Below, piece after piece: positions 56,158 through 64,000 of a stretch of 64,000 bases of DNA (position 1 is its first letter; each line of letters opens with the position of its first letter). The notes under the pieces were generated by a model. It was not told the DNA's origin and made no database searches. It saw only the letters and a program-made list of their open reading frames with translations. The position numbers and the translations under genes are program-made. The stretch is taken from positions 62,001-126,000 of the forward strand of contig JANQPL010000011.1 in the NCBI GenBank assembly GCA_028289425.1, in the 5' to 3' direction. The stretch is from Alphaproteobacteria bacterium (GTDB lineage Bacteria; Pseudomonadota; Alphaproteobacteria; JANQMY01).

Positions 56158-58221
56158 CTAGGTGCCGAACTGATAGGTGGCCGACAACCGAATGCTCCGG
56201 CCCGGTTGCCGAATAAGGGCCGGGTGTACGGAATACTCCGCATCATTGAGATTGTCGAGGTTAAGCGCGAAAGACGCACCTGCCAGCGGTCCGACCGCCG
56301 GGGCCCACACCCCATAGAGGTCGACGGTTTGGTAACCGACGCCAGGCTCCACATCCGACGGCACATCGGTCCGGTCGAATGTCGCCACCACCTTTACCCC
56401 CGTGCGGAGACCGATGTTGGGCCAACGCCATTCCGCACGTGAGGCAATTCGGTTTTGCAGAATTGACGCTAGCCCAACGCCAGTATCCTTGTTCTCGCCG
56501 TTGATGAGATGACCGCTGATCGACAACGTCAGTTGCGGCGTCGAATAAGTCGCTTCCCCTTCGATCCCGTCGATCTTCGCATCGACATTGTCGGTCCGTG
56601 TCTGGCCGGGGAATATGAGAGGACCGAACGGCGGGATAAATGTCGGTGCCCCGCTAATGAAGATCACTTGCTGTTCGACGAAATCATCCACATCCGAATT
56701 GAAGTAGGCGCCGGAAATCTGCAAATTGTCGTCATCAAAAACCACGGCCTGCTGCCGGAACCTCGCACCGGCTTCAAAGCTGTTTGAGTTTTCCGGCAAC
56801 AGGTCCGGGTTCGGGACGAATTCATTGACGACGATTTGACCTGGCCCAAGATCCGCCGTGAAGTGCACGCCATCGACGAACAATTCCGTTAGGCTGGGCG
56901 CGCGAAAGGCTTCCGCCCACGACCCCCAAATATAGAATTGCTCTGTAGGCTGAATACCGATCGAAACGCGCGGGCTGACCTCTTCTTCCGTGCGGTTACT
57001 TACACCGGTTTCCGACTCGAGCTCAAAATGGTCAAACCGAATGCCGGGAATGATATCGATCAAATCGCCAAACAGGTCGATTTCAGCTTGCGCATAAGCG
57101 GCTGCAAAGAACCGCTCCGCATCCGGAAACTGGGTCCGGGGTGCACCGTCTCGCGTGCCGGTTTGGAAATCCTCGAAAATCTCGCCGCCGACGGTCAGAT
57201 TGACGCCCACGCCGTTTGACTGAAACACGGACGCTGAGTTTCTAAAGTCGACGCCCCAGCTCTCAAAATCGGATTCATCGAAACGCCCGTCAAAGAAGCG
57301 GTCTTCTTCAACGGCGATATCCGTGTAGTAGCCGACAGCCTTGAAATTTATCCACTCATTGTCTTTCGGATCATAGGTGTAGGCGAGACGAAAATCCAAA
57401 GCGAGCGTGTCCCGATCCACAACGGTTGTGGGGGTTGAAACCGCCTCGGCGTTGGTGGGGTTTTCGCCGTTGCTTTGATACGCATCGAAAAACAGCTCGA
57501 CCCGCTGGGCCGGGTCGAGCTGATAACCGAGCTTGAATATACCATTCAAAACTCGATCCTGGGAATCGAGGATCGGATCGCCGTTGCCGTCTTCCAGATC
57601 TTCCGTCACTTCGCGGAAAACGAATTGGCCCAAAAGATCCAAATCGCCATGGGTACCGAACGCCGCGCCGCTGGCGAAGGGTTCGCTGCCATTGGTTTGG
57701 TAACCGCCTTTAAGACGTACACCGAATGTTTCGCCCGCACGCAGGAGGTCCTTCGCGTCGACCGTCTCAACATCGATGGCACCCCCCAGCGCGCCCGAAC
57801 CGTACAGAGTCGAGGCCGCGCCGCGCACCACTTCGATACGCTTGACCAAGTCTGGGTCCACCAAAAAGCGGCCCCGGTGTTCCAGGTCGAAATTGCGCCG
57901 GGCCCCGTCCACGCGCAAAATCACTTGAGTGTCATTGAATCCGCGTATCGTCGGCTCTTCGGCGATGCGCCGGGATCCCCCCTGGATTTCCACGCCGGGC
58001 ACTTGCTCGAAGACTTCTTGGAAACTCAGAGGCTGTTGAAGCTGGATGTCGTCGCGATCGACCACATCAACCGAGAGTGGCGTTTCGAAAAGAGGTCGCT
58101 CAGTTCTCGTGCCGACGACCACCAATTCGTCCACATCCTCCGCAAACGATGACGTCGGCGAAAACACCGTTGCGCCTGCTGCCGCCAAAAGGACCGCCCG
58201 GCTTACTATCGGAATACGCAT
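56158..58221 (-). CDS. TonB-dependent outer-membrane receptor, heme/hemoglobin type
   Basis: 687 residues from ATG 58221 (MRIPIVSRAVLLAAAGATVFSPTSSFA signal). TonB box-like DELVVVGTR, then the plug (QEVFEQVPGVEIQGGSRRIAEEPTIRGFNDTQVILRVDGARRNF, RIEVVRGAASTLYGSGALGGAIDVET). The barrel ends in YQFGT with a terminal aromatic pattern. The plug resembles HmuR/HutA-type heme receptors. A Fur-like box lies 44 bp upstream, consistent with iron regulation. The frame opens earlier (58494), but the signal peptide sets the start. Confidence 0.93.
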   Translation of the reverse strand: MRIPIVSRAVLLAAAGATVFSPTSSFAEDVDELVVVGTRTERPLFETPLSVDVVDRDDIQLQQPLSFQEVFEQVPGVEIQGGSRRIAEEPTIRGFNDTQVILRVDGARRNFDLEHRGRFLVDPDLVKRIEVVRGAASTLYGSGALGGAIDVETVDAKDLLRAGETFGVRLKGGYQTNGSEPFASGAAFGTHGDLDLLGQFVFREVTEDLEDGNGDPILDSQDRVLNGIFKLGYQLDPAQRVELFFDAYQSNGENPTNAEAVSTPTTVVDRDTLALDFRLAYTYDPKDNEWINFKAVGYYTDIAVEEDRFFDGRFDESDFESWGVDFRNSASVFQSNGVGVNLTVGGEIFEDFQTGTRDGAPRTQFPDAERFFAAAYAQAEIDLFGDLIDIIPGIRFDHFELESETGVSNRTEEEVSPRVSIGIQPTEQFYIWGSWAEAFRAPSLTELFVDGVHFTADLGPGQIVVNEFVPNPDLLPENSNSFEAGARFRQQAVVFDDDNLQISGAYFNSDVDDFVEQQVIFISGAPTFIPPFGPLIFPGQTRTDNVDAKIDGIEGEATYSTPQLTLSISGHLINGENKDTGVGLASILQNRIASRAEWRWPNIGLRTGVKVVATFDRTDVPSDVEPGVGYQTVDLYGVWAPAVGPLAGASFALNLDNLNDAEYSVHPALIRQPGRSIRLSATYQFGT

Positions 58222-58264
58222 CAAAATTACCCCACTAAACTCACATCGTAGACATATATGCGAT

Positions 58265-58279
58265 TGATTCTGAATATCA
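58265..58279. promoter_or_regulatory. Fur/iron-box-like palindrome
   Basis: TGATTCTGAATATCA is a 7-1-7 palindrome close to the Fur consensus (TGATAATGATTATCA), flanked by TTG/CAG symmetry. It sits between the divergent TonB receptor and DUF6607 genes and could repress both in iron-rich cells. Confidence 0.5.
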
Positions 58280-58366
58280 GTTGCAATCCAGGCATGTTCA
58301 TGGCAAGACAATGCTGAGTTGTCAACAGATTTGCGAATGAGTCGCATTATTATTTTGGAAATGCAG

Positions 58367-59383
58367 ATGAGACTGTCCTCTCCCTTTTTGATTCTGATCG
58401 GTTGGATGTTGGTGGGGTGTGCCACCGCGCCTTCCATCGGTACCGGCGCTTCTTTCGAACAAGACCGGGCAGCGATCCTGGCTATGGCCGGCAATTACAA
58501 AGTCACCTTCGACTTCACGGAAACCGTTTCGTTCGTGGATGGATATGCGGTGAAGGAACCCTATGTAACGGGCGGCGATGAGGTGGTACGGGTGATCGCC
58601 GATGACGGCGGATTCATCAGTCTACAGCATATTCTCGTCGTGGGTGGCGACGACAAAATGCCGGTCAAACATTGGCGGCAAGACTGGATCTATGAGCCGG
58701 AGTTCGTGTTCGAGTTTGTCGGCCAAAACAGATGGCGCAAGCGTGATCTGTCGCCGGCAGAGCGGCGCGGAAAATGGGCACAACTCGTTTATCAAGTGGA
58801 CGATGGTCCACGTTATGCGGCCGTCGCTGCCTGGCAGCATGAGAACGGTGTGTCTGCCTGGACCTCGCCCCCAAGCTTGCGGCCCTTGCCACGGCGCGAT
58901 GCCACCACGCGCGACGATTACGACGCCATTCTGGCGGTCAACCGGCATGCGCTCACGCCCGCCGGCTGGGTGCATGAACAAGACAATTCAAAACTAATCC
59001 TGTCCGGCACGCCCCAAATCCTGGTGCGCGAAGTGGCGGTCAACACCTATGCCAAGTCGGACGATTTTGAGATTGTCGTGGCCGACACTTACTGGGCGGC
59101 GACCGAAGACTATTGGGCGAATGTGCGCGACATGTGGGCCAAGCTTGAAGCCGACTACGCGGCTTTCTCTTTGACCATCCAGGGCGAGCCTGAGGAAATG
59201 TACATGCAGATCCTGGAGATGGCGGACAAGGTGCAAAGCGGCGAAACATCCGTCGCCGAGGCTACCGAGAAAGCCCGGGAAATCATTGGCGATTACACCG
59301 TTACCGAGGGCCGGGCGACCGCAGGCGCGCCTGTCATCGAACCGATCAGGACGGTGTCGTCTCAACATTCCACGGCGCGGTAG
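58367..59383 (+). CDS. DUF6607 lipoprotein
   Basis: About 338 residues from ATG 58367 (MRLSSPFLILIGWMLVGCATAP), whose lipobox is LVGC; upstream in-frame ATGs at 58337 and 58361 are possible. The domain begins AGNYKVTFDFTETVSFVDGYAVKEPY and contains VKHWRQDWIYEP. It continues to EDYWANVRDMWAKLEADYAAFSLTI, which I recognise as DUF6607, often found beside TonB heme receptors. Function unknown. Divergent from the receptor; overlaps the convergent PEP-mutase-fold gene by 38 bp. Confidence 0.85.
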   Translation: MRLSSPFLILIGWMLVGCATAPSIGTGASFEQDRAAILAMAGNYKVTFDFTETVSFVDGYAVKEPYVTGGDEVVRVIADDGGFISLQHILVVGGDDKMPVKHWRQDWIYEPEFVFEFVGQNRWRKRDLSPAERRGKWAQLVYQVDDGPRYAAVAAWQHENGVSAWTSPPSLRPLPRRDATTRDDYDAILAVNRHALTPAGWVHEQDNSKLILSGTPQILVREVAVNTYAKSDDFEIVVADTYWAATEDYWANVRDMWAKLEADYAAFSLTIQGEPEEMYMQILEMADKVQSGETSVAEATEKAREIIGDYTVTEGRATAGAPVIEPIRTVSSQHSTAR

Positions 59384-60212
59384 CCGCTCCACCCAACATG
59401 CCGTTAATCTCGCCGAAACTCATGGCGTCGGCGGCGAATGTGAAGGTCCCCGCGGTTTTCATTTCTTGAGCCGCGGCGACCGCCATGCCGAACGCCTTAC
59501 GGAAGAGGGCGGAGCCCACGCTGATGCGGCGCACACCGGCCTTCGCCAGTTCGGCGACCGAAAACTGTGTGTTCGGTAAACCCACGACCACATTGACAGG
59601 GCGGTCGACGGAAGCGGTCACCGCGGCGATTTGATCGAGGCGTGTCAATCCGGGCGCATACAAAACATCGGCGCCGGCCTCTTGAAAGGCTTGCAGCCGT
59701 TTGATCGTGTCATCGAGGTCTGGTCGTCCGTACAGAAAGTTTTCCGACCGGGCCGTCAGCATGAACTTGAACGGCAATGACCGGGCAGCCTCCACCGCGG
59801 CACGCACGCGCTCTACGGCTTCCCCGAATTCGTAAATTGGCGAGGCCGTCGCAATCTTGGCATCTTCCACCGAACCGCCCACCAAACCGGCGTCGGCCGC
59901 CCGGCGGATCGTTTCGGCAACACCTTCAGGATCCTCGCCATAGCCGTCTTCCAGATCGGCGCTGATGGGCACCGGACAGGCCGCGCACAGCTCCCGCACA
60001 TGGGCCAGCACATCGTCACGGCCGAGCGTGCCTTCGGGCCGTCCTTGGGAAAACACAAAGCCGGCGCTGGTGGTGGCGAGCGCTTCAAACCCTTGACCCA
60101 CCAACATGCGGGCTGACCCTAAGTCCCACGGATTGGGAATGATGAAGGGTTCCGCCCGCGCGTGAAGCGCCTCAAAGGCTGCCGCTTTTTCCTGCTGACT
60201 GATCATCGACAC
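59346..60212 (-). CDS. Isocitrate lyase/PEP mutase family protein
   Basis: 288 residues, TIM barrel. SADLEDGYGEDPEGVAETIRRA (metal-binding DxEDGY), GGSVEDA and FMLTARSENFL match the PEP mutase/oxaloacetate-decarboxylase-like branch rather than isocitrate lyase. It probably cleaves or rearranges a small 2-oxo or C-C bonded acid. The last 38 bp overlap the DUF6607 gene on the other strand. Confidence 0.9.
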   Translation of the reverse strand: MSMISQQEKAAAFEALHARAEPFIIPNPWDLGSARMLVGQGFEALATTSAGFVFSQGRPEGTLGRDDVLAHVRELCAACPVPISADLEDGYGEDPEGVAETIRRAADAGLVGGSVEDAKIATASPIYEFGEAVERVRAAVEAARSLPFKFMLTARSENFLYGRPDLDDTIKRLQAFQEAGADVLYAPGLTRLDQIAAVTASVDRPVNVVVGLPNTQFSVAELAKAGVRRISVGSALFRKAFGMAVAAAQEMKTAGTFTFAADAMSFGEINGMLGGAATAPWNVETTPS

Positions 60213-60309
60213 ACCTATTGTAGATAGAACAAAACAAGAACATATGCGCTCCCGACATGTCTGTCAAAGCATGTTTCTGTCCGCGAACGCTTCGATCACG
60301 GACGAAACA

Positions 60310-60340
60310 TTTGTCTGGGGCTCGACGATCCCCAGACAAA
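60310..60340 (-). terminator. Hairpin after the von Willebrand protein gene
   Basis: Eleven-base perfect arms TTTGTCTGGGG (60310-60320) and CCCCAGACAAA (60330-60340), nine-base loop, 22 bp past the stop on the minus strand. The T run is short. Confidence 0.65.
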
Positions 60341-60362
60341 ATGGGGCGGAAACCCGGACCTT

Positions 60363-62321
60363 CTATTCCGGCGGAAGGAGCACATTGATGGTCTTCTGAT
60401 CGCCTGGCTGAAGGGCCGGAATCGGTGCATCGGTTGTGACATTGTTGAAGCGGAAGGAAACAATGTACTCACCCGCCGGCACAATAAACAGAGGCTTGGC
60501 GGTACCCGCACGATCCACCTCTGCGCCTTTGGACCCGTCCTCGCCTTTTTCATAGATCCACCAGAACAATCCGCTGGTAAGCTCTTCGCCCCCGTCGATT
60601 TGTGACGCAGTGAATTTCACCATGGCCGTATTCATAACGACGGATTGTTCGTTGAGCGCGCCCGCGGTAATCGTCACGGGCGTGTCTTTGATCGCCTTGC
60701 CATGGCGCGCGCGCAGCACATAATCGCCTGCCGGCAGGCGGAACAACGGATTGGCAACCCCCGCCCGGTCCACCTCTGGGTTGTTGCCCTGCAAATCCTT
60801 TTCCGGTTTCAGCACCCAAAAGAAGGTCTTTTCCTTCACGGGCTCTCCGCCTTCCGCCATTAGCGCCGCTGCGCGCAGATAGCCCACATTCATGTCGAGC
60901 TGTTCTTCCGTCAGCGCCCCCGCCGTCACCGTCACTTCTTTTTCGGCAAACGCCTTGCCGTGACGTGCACGGAGCAAATAGGTCCCCGCCGGGACCCGGA
61001 ACAGCGGATTGGCGGTGCCCGCCTTGTCGATTTCCGTGCGATTGCCCTGCAAATCCTTCGTGGTGGAGAGCACCCAGAAGAACATCTTGTCCTTCAGCAC
61101 CTCGCCGCCCGCTGTCGGGATGGCGGTGGGGCGCAAATACCCCACATTCATATCGAATGTATGCTCGGTGACTTTCCCCGCTTCCACCGTGAGCGTTTCT
61201 TCGGCAAAGGCCTTGCCGTGGCGGGCGCGCACCACATAGCTGTCGGCCGGAAGCCAGATCAGCGGGTTGGCAATGCCCGCCCGGTCGAATTCCTTCTGAT
61301 TGCCTTGCAGATCCTTTGTGGGCGACAGGACCCAATAGAACATATTGTCCTTCAGCACCTCGGCACCCGCCGTGGGAATGCCCGCCAGACGCAAGCCCCC
61401 CGCATCCATATTGATCACCACATCGGTGAGCTCGCCTTCCTTCACCTCCACATCGGCGGTGCGCAGCACACTGCCGGTGCCGTAGCGGCCCGCCACGTGA
61501 TAGGCGCCCGCCGGCAGCTCGATGACCGGCGCCACGGCGCCCGCGCGGCTTACCTCTTTCCGTTTGCCTTGCAGATCTGTCTCAGGTTCGTAGACCCACC
61601 AGAACAATCCGCCGTCGGTGATGATCTCGCAGTCTTCGCAAAGCTTCGCACGCAAACGCAGGCCTTGCGGGCCGGCCGGCTCTTCCTTGACGGCCTGCAC
61701 CGTTTCGCCCAGCGCCGTGGTAAGCTCCGTTGCGTTGGAGGCGTTCAGGAATTTGCCGCCCGTATTGTCGGCGATGCATTGCAGACTTTGCGATTCCTCG
61801 GCGGACAAATCGAAGCCCACCACATGGGCCGTAAAGTCGACACCCTTTGCTTCCAATTCGTTGGCGAGCTGACACGGGTCTGCATCGCAGGTTTCCAAGC
61901 CGTCGCTGATCAGGATGACGGTCGCCTTGTCTTCGGTGAATTTGAGCTCATCGGCCGCTTGGCGCACCGATGCGGTGATGGGGGTTTTGCCCTTAGGATT
62001 GAGGCCGTTCACCTTTTCCATCAGCGCCGCTTTATCGACACTGCCAACCGCCGCCAGCGTTTCGATGTCGGCGCAATCACCCTTCTGGCGATGGCCATAG
62101 GCCATCAGGCCCAGTTGGATGCTGCTGTCCCAATCGGTCAGCAGCCCGTCAATGACGCCGCGCGCGATTTCGATTTTTGCGGTGCCGTCGATCTGCCCCC
62201 ACATGCTGCCGGATGCATCGAGCACCATCATGACCTTTTGCGAGTCTTCTTCCGCCTGGACCGACGACACCGCAAAAGATGCGAACAAAAGACAAATGGT
62301 GGCACAGATAACGCGGCGCAT
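60363..62321 (-). CDS. Exported von Willebrand factor A protein with five tandem modules
   Basis: 652 residues from ATG 62321 (signal MRRVICATICLLFASFAVSSVQA). The VWA domain (residues ~28-208) has the MIDAS DASGS in VMMVLDASGSMWGQ, with TPITAS and ILISDGLETCDADPC. From residue ~221 to the end there are five ~85-residue repeats, coded by 60366-61661. Each has FFWVL-x-TKDLQGN, (V/I)DRAGxANPL, LPAGxYVLRARHGKA and a V-T-AGALTE-type ending. The repeats are probably beta-sandwich modules (Ig-like). Likely periplasmic or surface-attached. Cys pairs in the VWA and first module may be oxidised. Confidence 0.9.
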   Translation of the reverse strand: MRRVICATICLLFASFAVSSVQAEEDSQKVMMVLDASGSMWGQIDGTAKIEIARGVIDGLLTDWDSSIQLGLMAYGHRQKGDCADIETLAAVGSVDKAALMEKVNGLNPKGKTPITASVRQAADELKFTEDKATVILISDGLETCDADPCQLANELEAKGVDFTAHVVGFDLSAEESQSLQCIADNTGGKFLNASNATELTTALGETVQAVKEEPAGPQGLRLRAKLCEDCEIITDGGLFWWVYEPETDLQGKRKEVSRAGAVAPVIELPAGAYHVAGRYGTGSVLRTADVEVKEGELTDVVINMDAGGLRLAGIPTAGAEVLKDNMFYWVLSPTKDLQGNQKEFDRAGIANPLIWLPADSYVVRARHGKAFAEETLTVEAGKVTEHTFDMNVGYLRPTAIPTAGGEVLKDKMFFWVLSTTKDLQGNRTEIDKAGTANPLFRVPAGTYLLRARHGKAFAEKEVTVTAGALTEEQLDMNVGYLRAAALMAEGGEPVKEKTFFWVLKPEKDLQGNNPEVDRAGVANPLFRLPAGDYVLRARHGKAIKDTPVTITAGALNEQSVVMNTAMVKFTASQIDGGEELTSGLFWWIYEKGEDGSKGAEVDRAGTAKPLFIVPAGEYIVSFRFNNVTTDAPIPALQPGDQKTINVLLPPE

Positions 62322-62517
62322 GATGATCTCCCCTTCCCTCATAAATCGGCGCGCAAAGGGTAGGAGCCGCCTTTCCGGGGGTCAAGAAATGGAAATCCTT
62401 GCCGATTCTGAAAAACGACGCCTGATTCCGAAATCACGCAGAACGCTATTTGCGCGCCGTGCAGGGTAGCCGCCGTTGGCACAGACAGTGCTATAAGACG
62501 ACAACGGGGATAATGAC

Positions 62518-64000
62518 ATGAGAAATCCGTTACTTCGCTGGTCGCTCATCGGGATCGCCCTTTTTCTCGCGGTGAGTTTTCTGGGCGGCTCGCTGTTCTG
62601 GTATCTCCTGGGCTTCGGTGACGATCTGCGTATCGAGGGCAGCGCCCCGGTGGTGCGGGATGATGTGTCCGGCTTCGGCAACGGTTGGCCCGCCTATGGC
62701 GGCGACCAAGGGGGCATGCGCTATTCCTCGGCGGAGGCCATCACCGCTGAGAATGTAGACCGTCTGGACATCGCCTGGACCCACAGCTCCGGCACGTTTG
62801 AGGGCCGTGAAGACCTGAAGCGCAGATCCGCCCATGAAGCCACGCCCATTCTTGTGGAAGACAGCTTGGTCTATTGCACGCAATTTAACGAAGTGATCGC
62901 GCTGGACCCGGGCACCGGCCGAGAAAAATGGCGCTTCGATCCCAAGCTCAAAACTGAGATGCGGCCAGCCAATCAGTTCACCTGTCGCGGCGTCGCCTAT
63001 TGGAAAGACAGCTTGGCCGATCCGGAGGTGGCATGCGCATCGCGCATTTTCACGGCCACGCTCGATGCGCGGGTTATTGCGATCGACGCCAAGACCGGTC
63101 TGCCCTGCACCGAATTCGATCAGGACGGCCAGGTTCAATTGGGCCCCAGCGCTCCCGTGGGCGATCCCGGTGAATACACCATCACCTCGGCACCGGCTGT
63201 CGTGGGTGATGTGGTGGTGACGGGCTCGTCCATCGGCGACAACGAGCGGGTGGAAGCGCCCCGAGGTGTGGTCTACGCCTTCGATGCTCGCACTGGCGCG
63301 GGCAAGTGGGGCTTCGATCCGGTGCCGCGCAATCCCAGCGATCCGGCGCGCGAGACTTGGGCCGGAAGCTCTGCCGATATTACCGGACACACCAATGTGT
63401 GGTCGTCCATGGCGGTGGATGAGGAGCGCAATCTGATCTTCCTGCCCACCTCCAGCCCCAGTCCAGATTTCTATGGCGGCGAACGTCTAGGCGACAACCG
63501 CTATGCGAATTCGGTGGTGGCGCTGAAGGGTGATACGGGCGAGATGGTTTGGCATTTCCAAACCGTGCATCACGATGTGTGGGATTATGACGTGCCGGCT
63601 CAGCCAGGTCTCTTCCAAGTATGGCGCGACGGCAAAGTCCATGATGTAGTGGCCCAAGTAACCAAGATGGGGTTCGTGTTTGTGCTCGACCGTGAGACGG
63701 GCGAGCCCTTCCTGCCCATCGAGGAACGCCCGGTGCCACCGACGGATGTGCCCGGGGAAGTGGTCTCGCCCACACAGCCTTTCCCGGTCAACACACCGGC
63801 TTTGGTGCCCAGCGAGGTGGACCCGCGCGACGGCTTCGGTCTGACCCTCTGGGACAAGCTCTACTGTCAATCGCGCCTCAGGGGTGCCAAACGAAACGGC
63901 CTGTACACACCCCCAAGTCTTGAAGGCACGCTGGTCTATCCCTTCACGGGCGGGGGCGCCAATTGGGGAAGCGCTGCTTTCGATCCGGCACGCAATCTGC
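62518..64000 (+). CDS. PQQ-dependent membrane dehydrogenase (3' end outside window)
   Basis: Quinoprotein of the membrane glucose/quinate dehydrogenase-like group; 494 codons visible and running off the right edge. The N-terminal membrane segment is LIGIALFLAVSFLGGSLFWYLL. Beta-propeller features include GWPAYGGDQGGMRYSSAEAIT, HEATPILVEDSLVYCTQFNEVIALDPGTGREKWRFDP and FQTVHHDVWDYDVPAQPGLFQV. KMGFVFVLDRETGEPFLPIEERPVP also fits. Oxidises a sugar or alcohol at the periplasmic face and passes electrons to ubiquinone; the substrate is unknown. PQQ synthesis genes are not in this window. Confidence 0.93.
   Translation, partial: MRNPLLRWSLIGIALFLAVSFLGGSLFWYLLGFGDDLRIEGSAPVVRDDVSGFGNGWPAYGGDQGGMRYSSAEAITAENVDRLDIAWTHSSGTFEGREDLKRRSAHEATPILVEDSLVYCTQFNEVIALDPGTGREKWRFDPKLKTEMRPANQFTCRGVAYWKDSLADPEVACASRIFTATLDARVIAIDAKTGLPCTEFDQDGQVQLGPSAPVGDPGEYTITSAPAVVGDVVVTGSSIGDNERVEAPRGVVYAFDARTGAGKWGFDPVPRNPSDPARETWAGSSADITGHTNVWSSMAVDEERNLIFLPTSSPSPDFYGGERLGDNRYANSVVALKGDTGEMVWHFQTVHHDVWDYDVPAQPGLFQVWRDGKVHDVVAQVTKMGFVFVLDRETGEPFLPIEERPVPPTDVPGEVVSPTQPFPVNTPALVPSEVDPRDGFGLTLWDKLYCQSRLRGAKRNGLYTPPSLEGTLVYPFTGGGANWGSAAFDPARNL

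Overview
The window looks like chromosomal DNA of a moderately GC-rich alphaproteobacterium. The evidence is the order ubiB-ubiE-mutM-crotonase-rpsT-dnaA-dnaN-recF-gyrB, a DUF992 protein, a FixL/FixJ-type pair, and a GTTC-N7-GTTC LexA box. The accessory content (CYP153-like P450, two Baeyer-Villiger monooxygenases, acyl-CoA and crotonase enzymes, membrane PQQ dehydrogenase) suggests a hydrocarbon- or ketone-using aerobe, perhaps of the Parvibaculum/Rhodobiaceae type. That assignment is inference.

Layout. 1-7607: replication block on the minus strand (rpsT, rhodanese, dnaA, dnaN, recF, gyrB; gyrB runs off the left edge). 7739-12154: crotonase and mutM (minus), then ubiE and ubiB (plus). 12182-18868: thioesterase, TetR, DHA2 exporter, an exported FAH-fold protein, DUF992, SDR and a methyltransferase. 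18912-24575: Baeyer-Villiger monooxygenase, HAD phosphatase, then an ECF sigma/anti-sigma/ferritin-like/cytochrome c cluster. 24795-29836: epimerase, lipocalin, GFA protein, small exported and membrane proteins, and a three-gene run (ABA4-like, polytopic protein, LMW phosphatase/ArsC) facing a TetR gene across three operator-like repeats. 30702-35913: a GNAT overlapping a second Baeyer-Villiger monooxygenase, an acyl-CoA dehydrogenase-fold flavoprotein, tautomerase, HxlR regulator, and a paralogous GNAT. 35970-40815: exported protein, ArsR-SRPBCC pair, Dps, 2OG oxygenase facing a TylF-type methyltransferase, nitroreductase. 40939-44060: CoA-transferase, crotonase and MaoC-like operon, with a REP-like palindromic repeat inserted at one stop codon.

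44222-48546 is the most interesting part. A FixL-like kinase, FixJ regulator and single-domain receiver face a 118-residue ORF that closely resembles the sigma-binding clamp helices of RNA polymerase beta-prime. That ORF is followed by a Tat-exported isochorismatase and an exported YHS protein. TACGTA boxes lie in the relevant promoters. I regard this as a candidate undescribed regulatory module.

48818-64000: small TPR lipoprotein, Spinster-like MFS, a LexA-box-preceded small zinc-ribbon protein, CYP153-like P450, an ExbB/ExbD-like membrane module with a zinc-ribbon partner, glyoxalase-like protein, TonB heme-type receptor opposite a DUF6607 lipoprotein across a Fur-like box, a PEP-mutase/isocitrate-lyase-fold enzyme, a von Willebrand protein with five tandem modules, and the start of a PQQ-dependent membrane dehydrogenase that leaves the right edge. 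I saw no tRNA, rRNA, CRISPR array or intact transposase.
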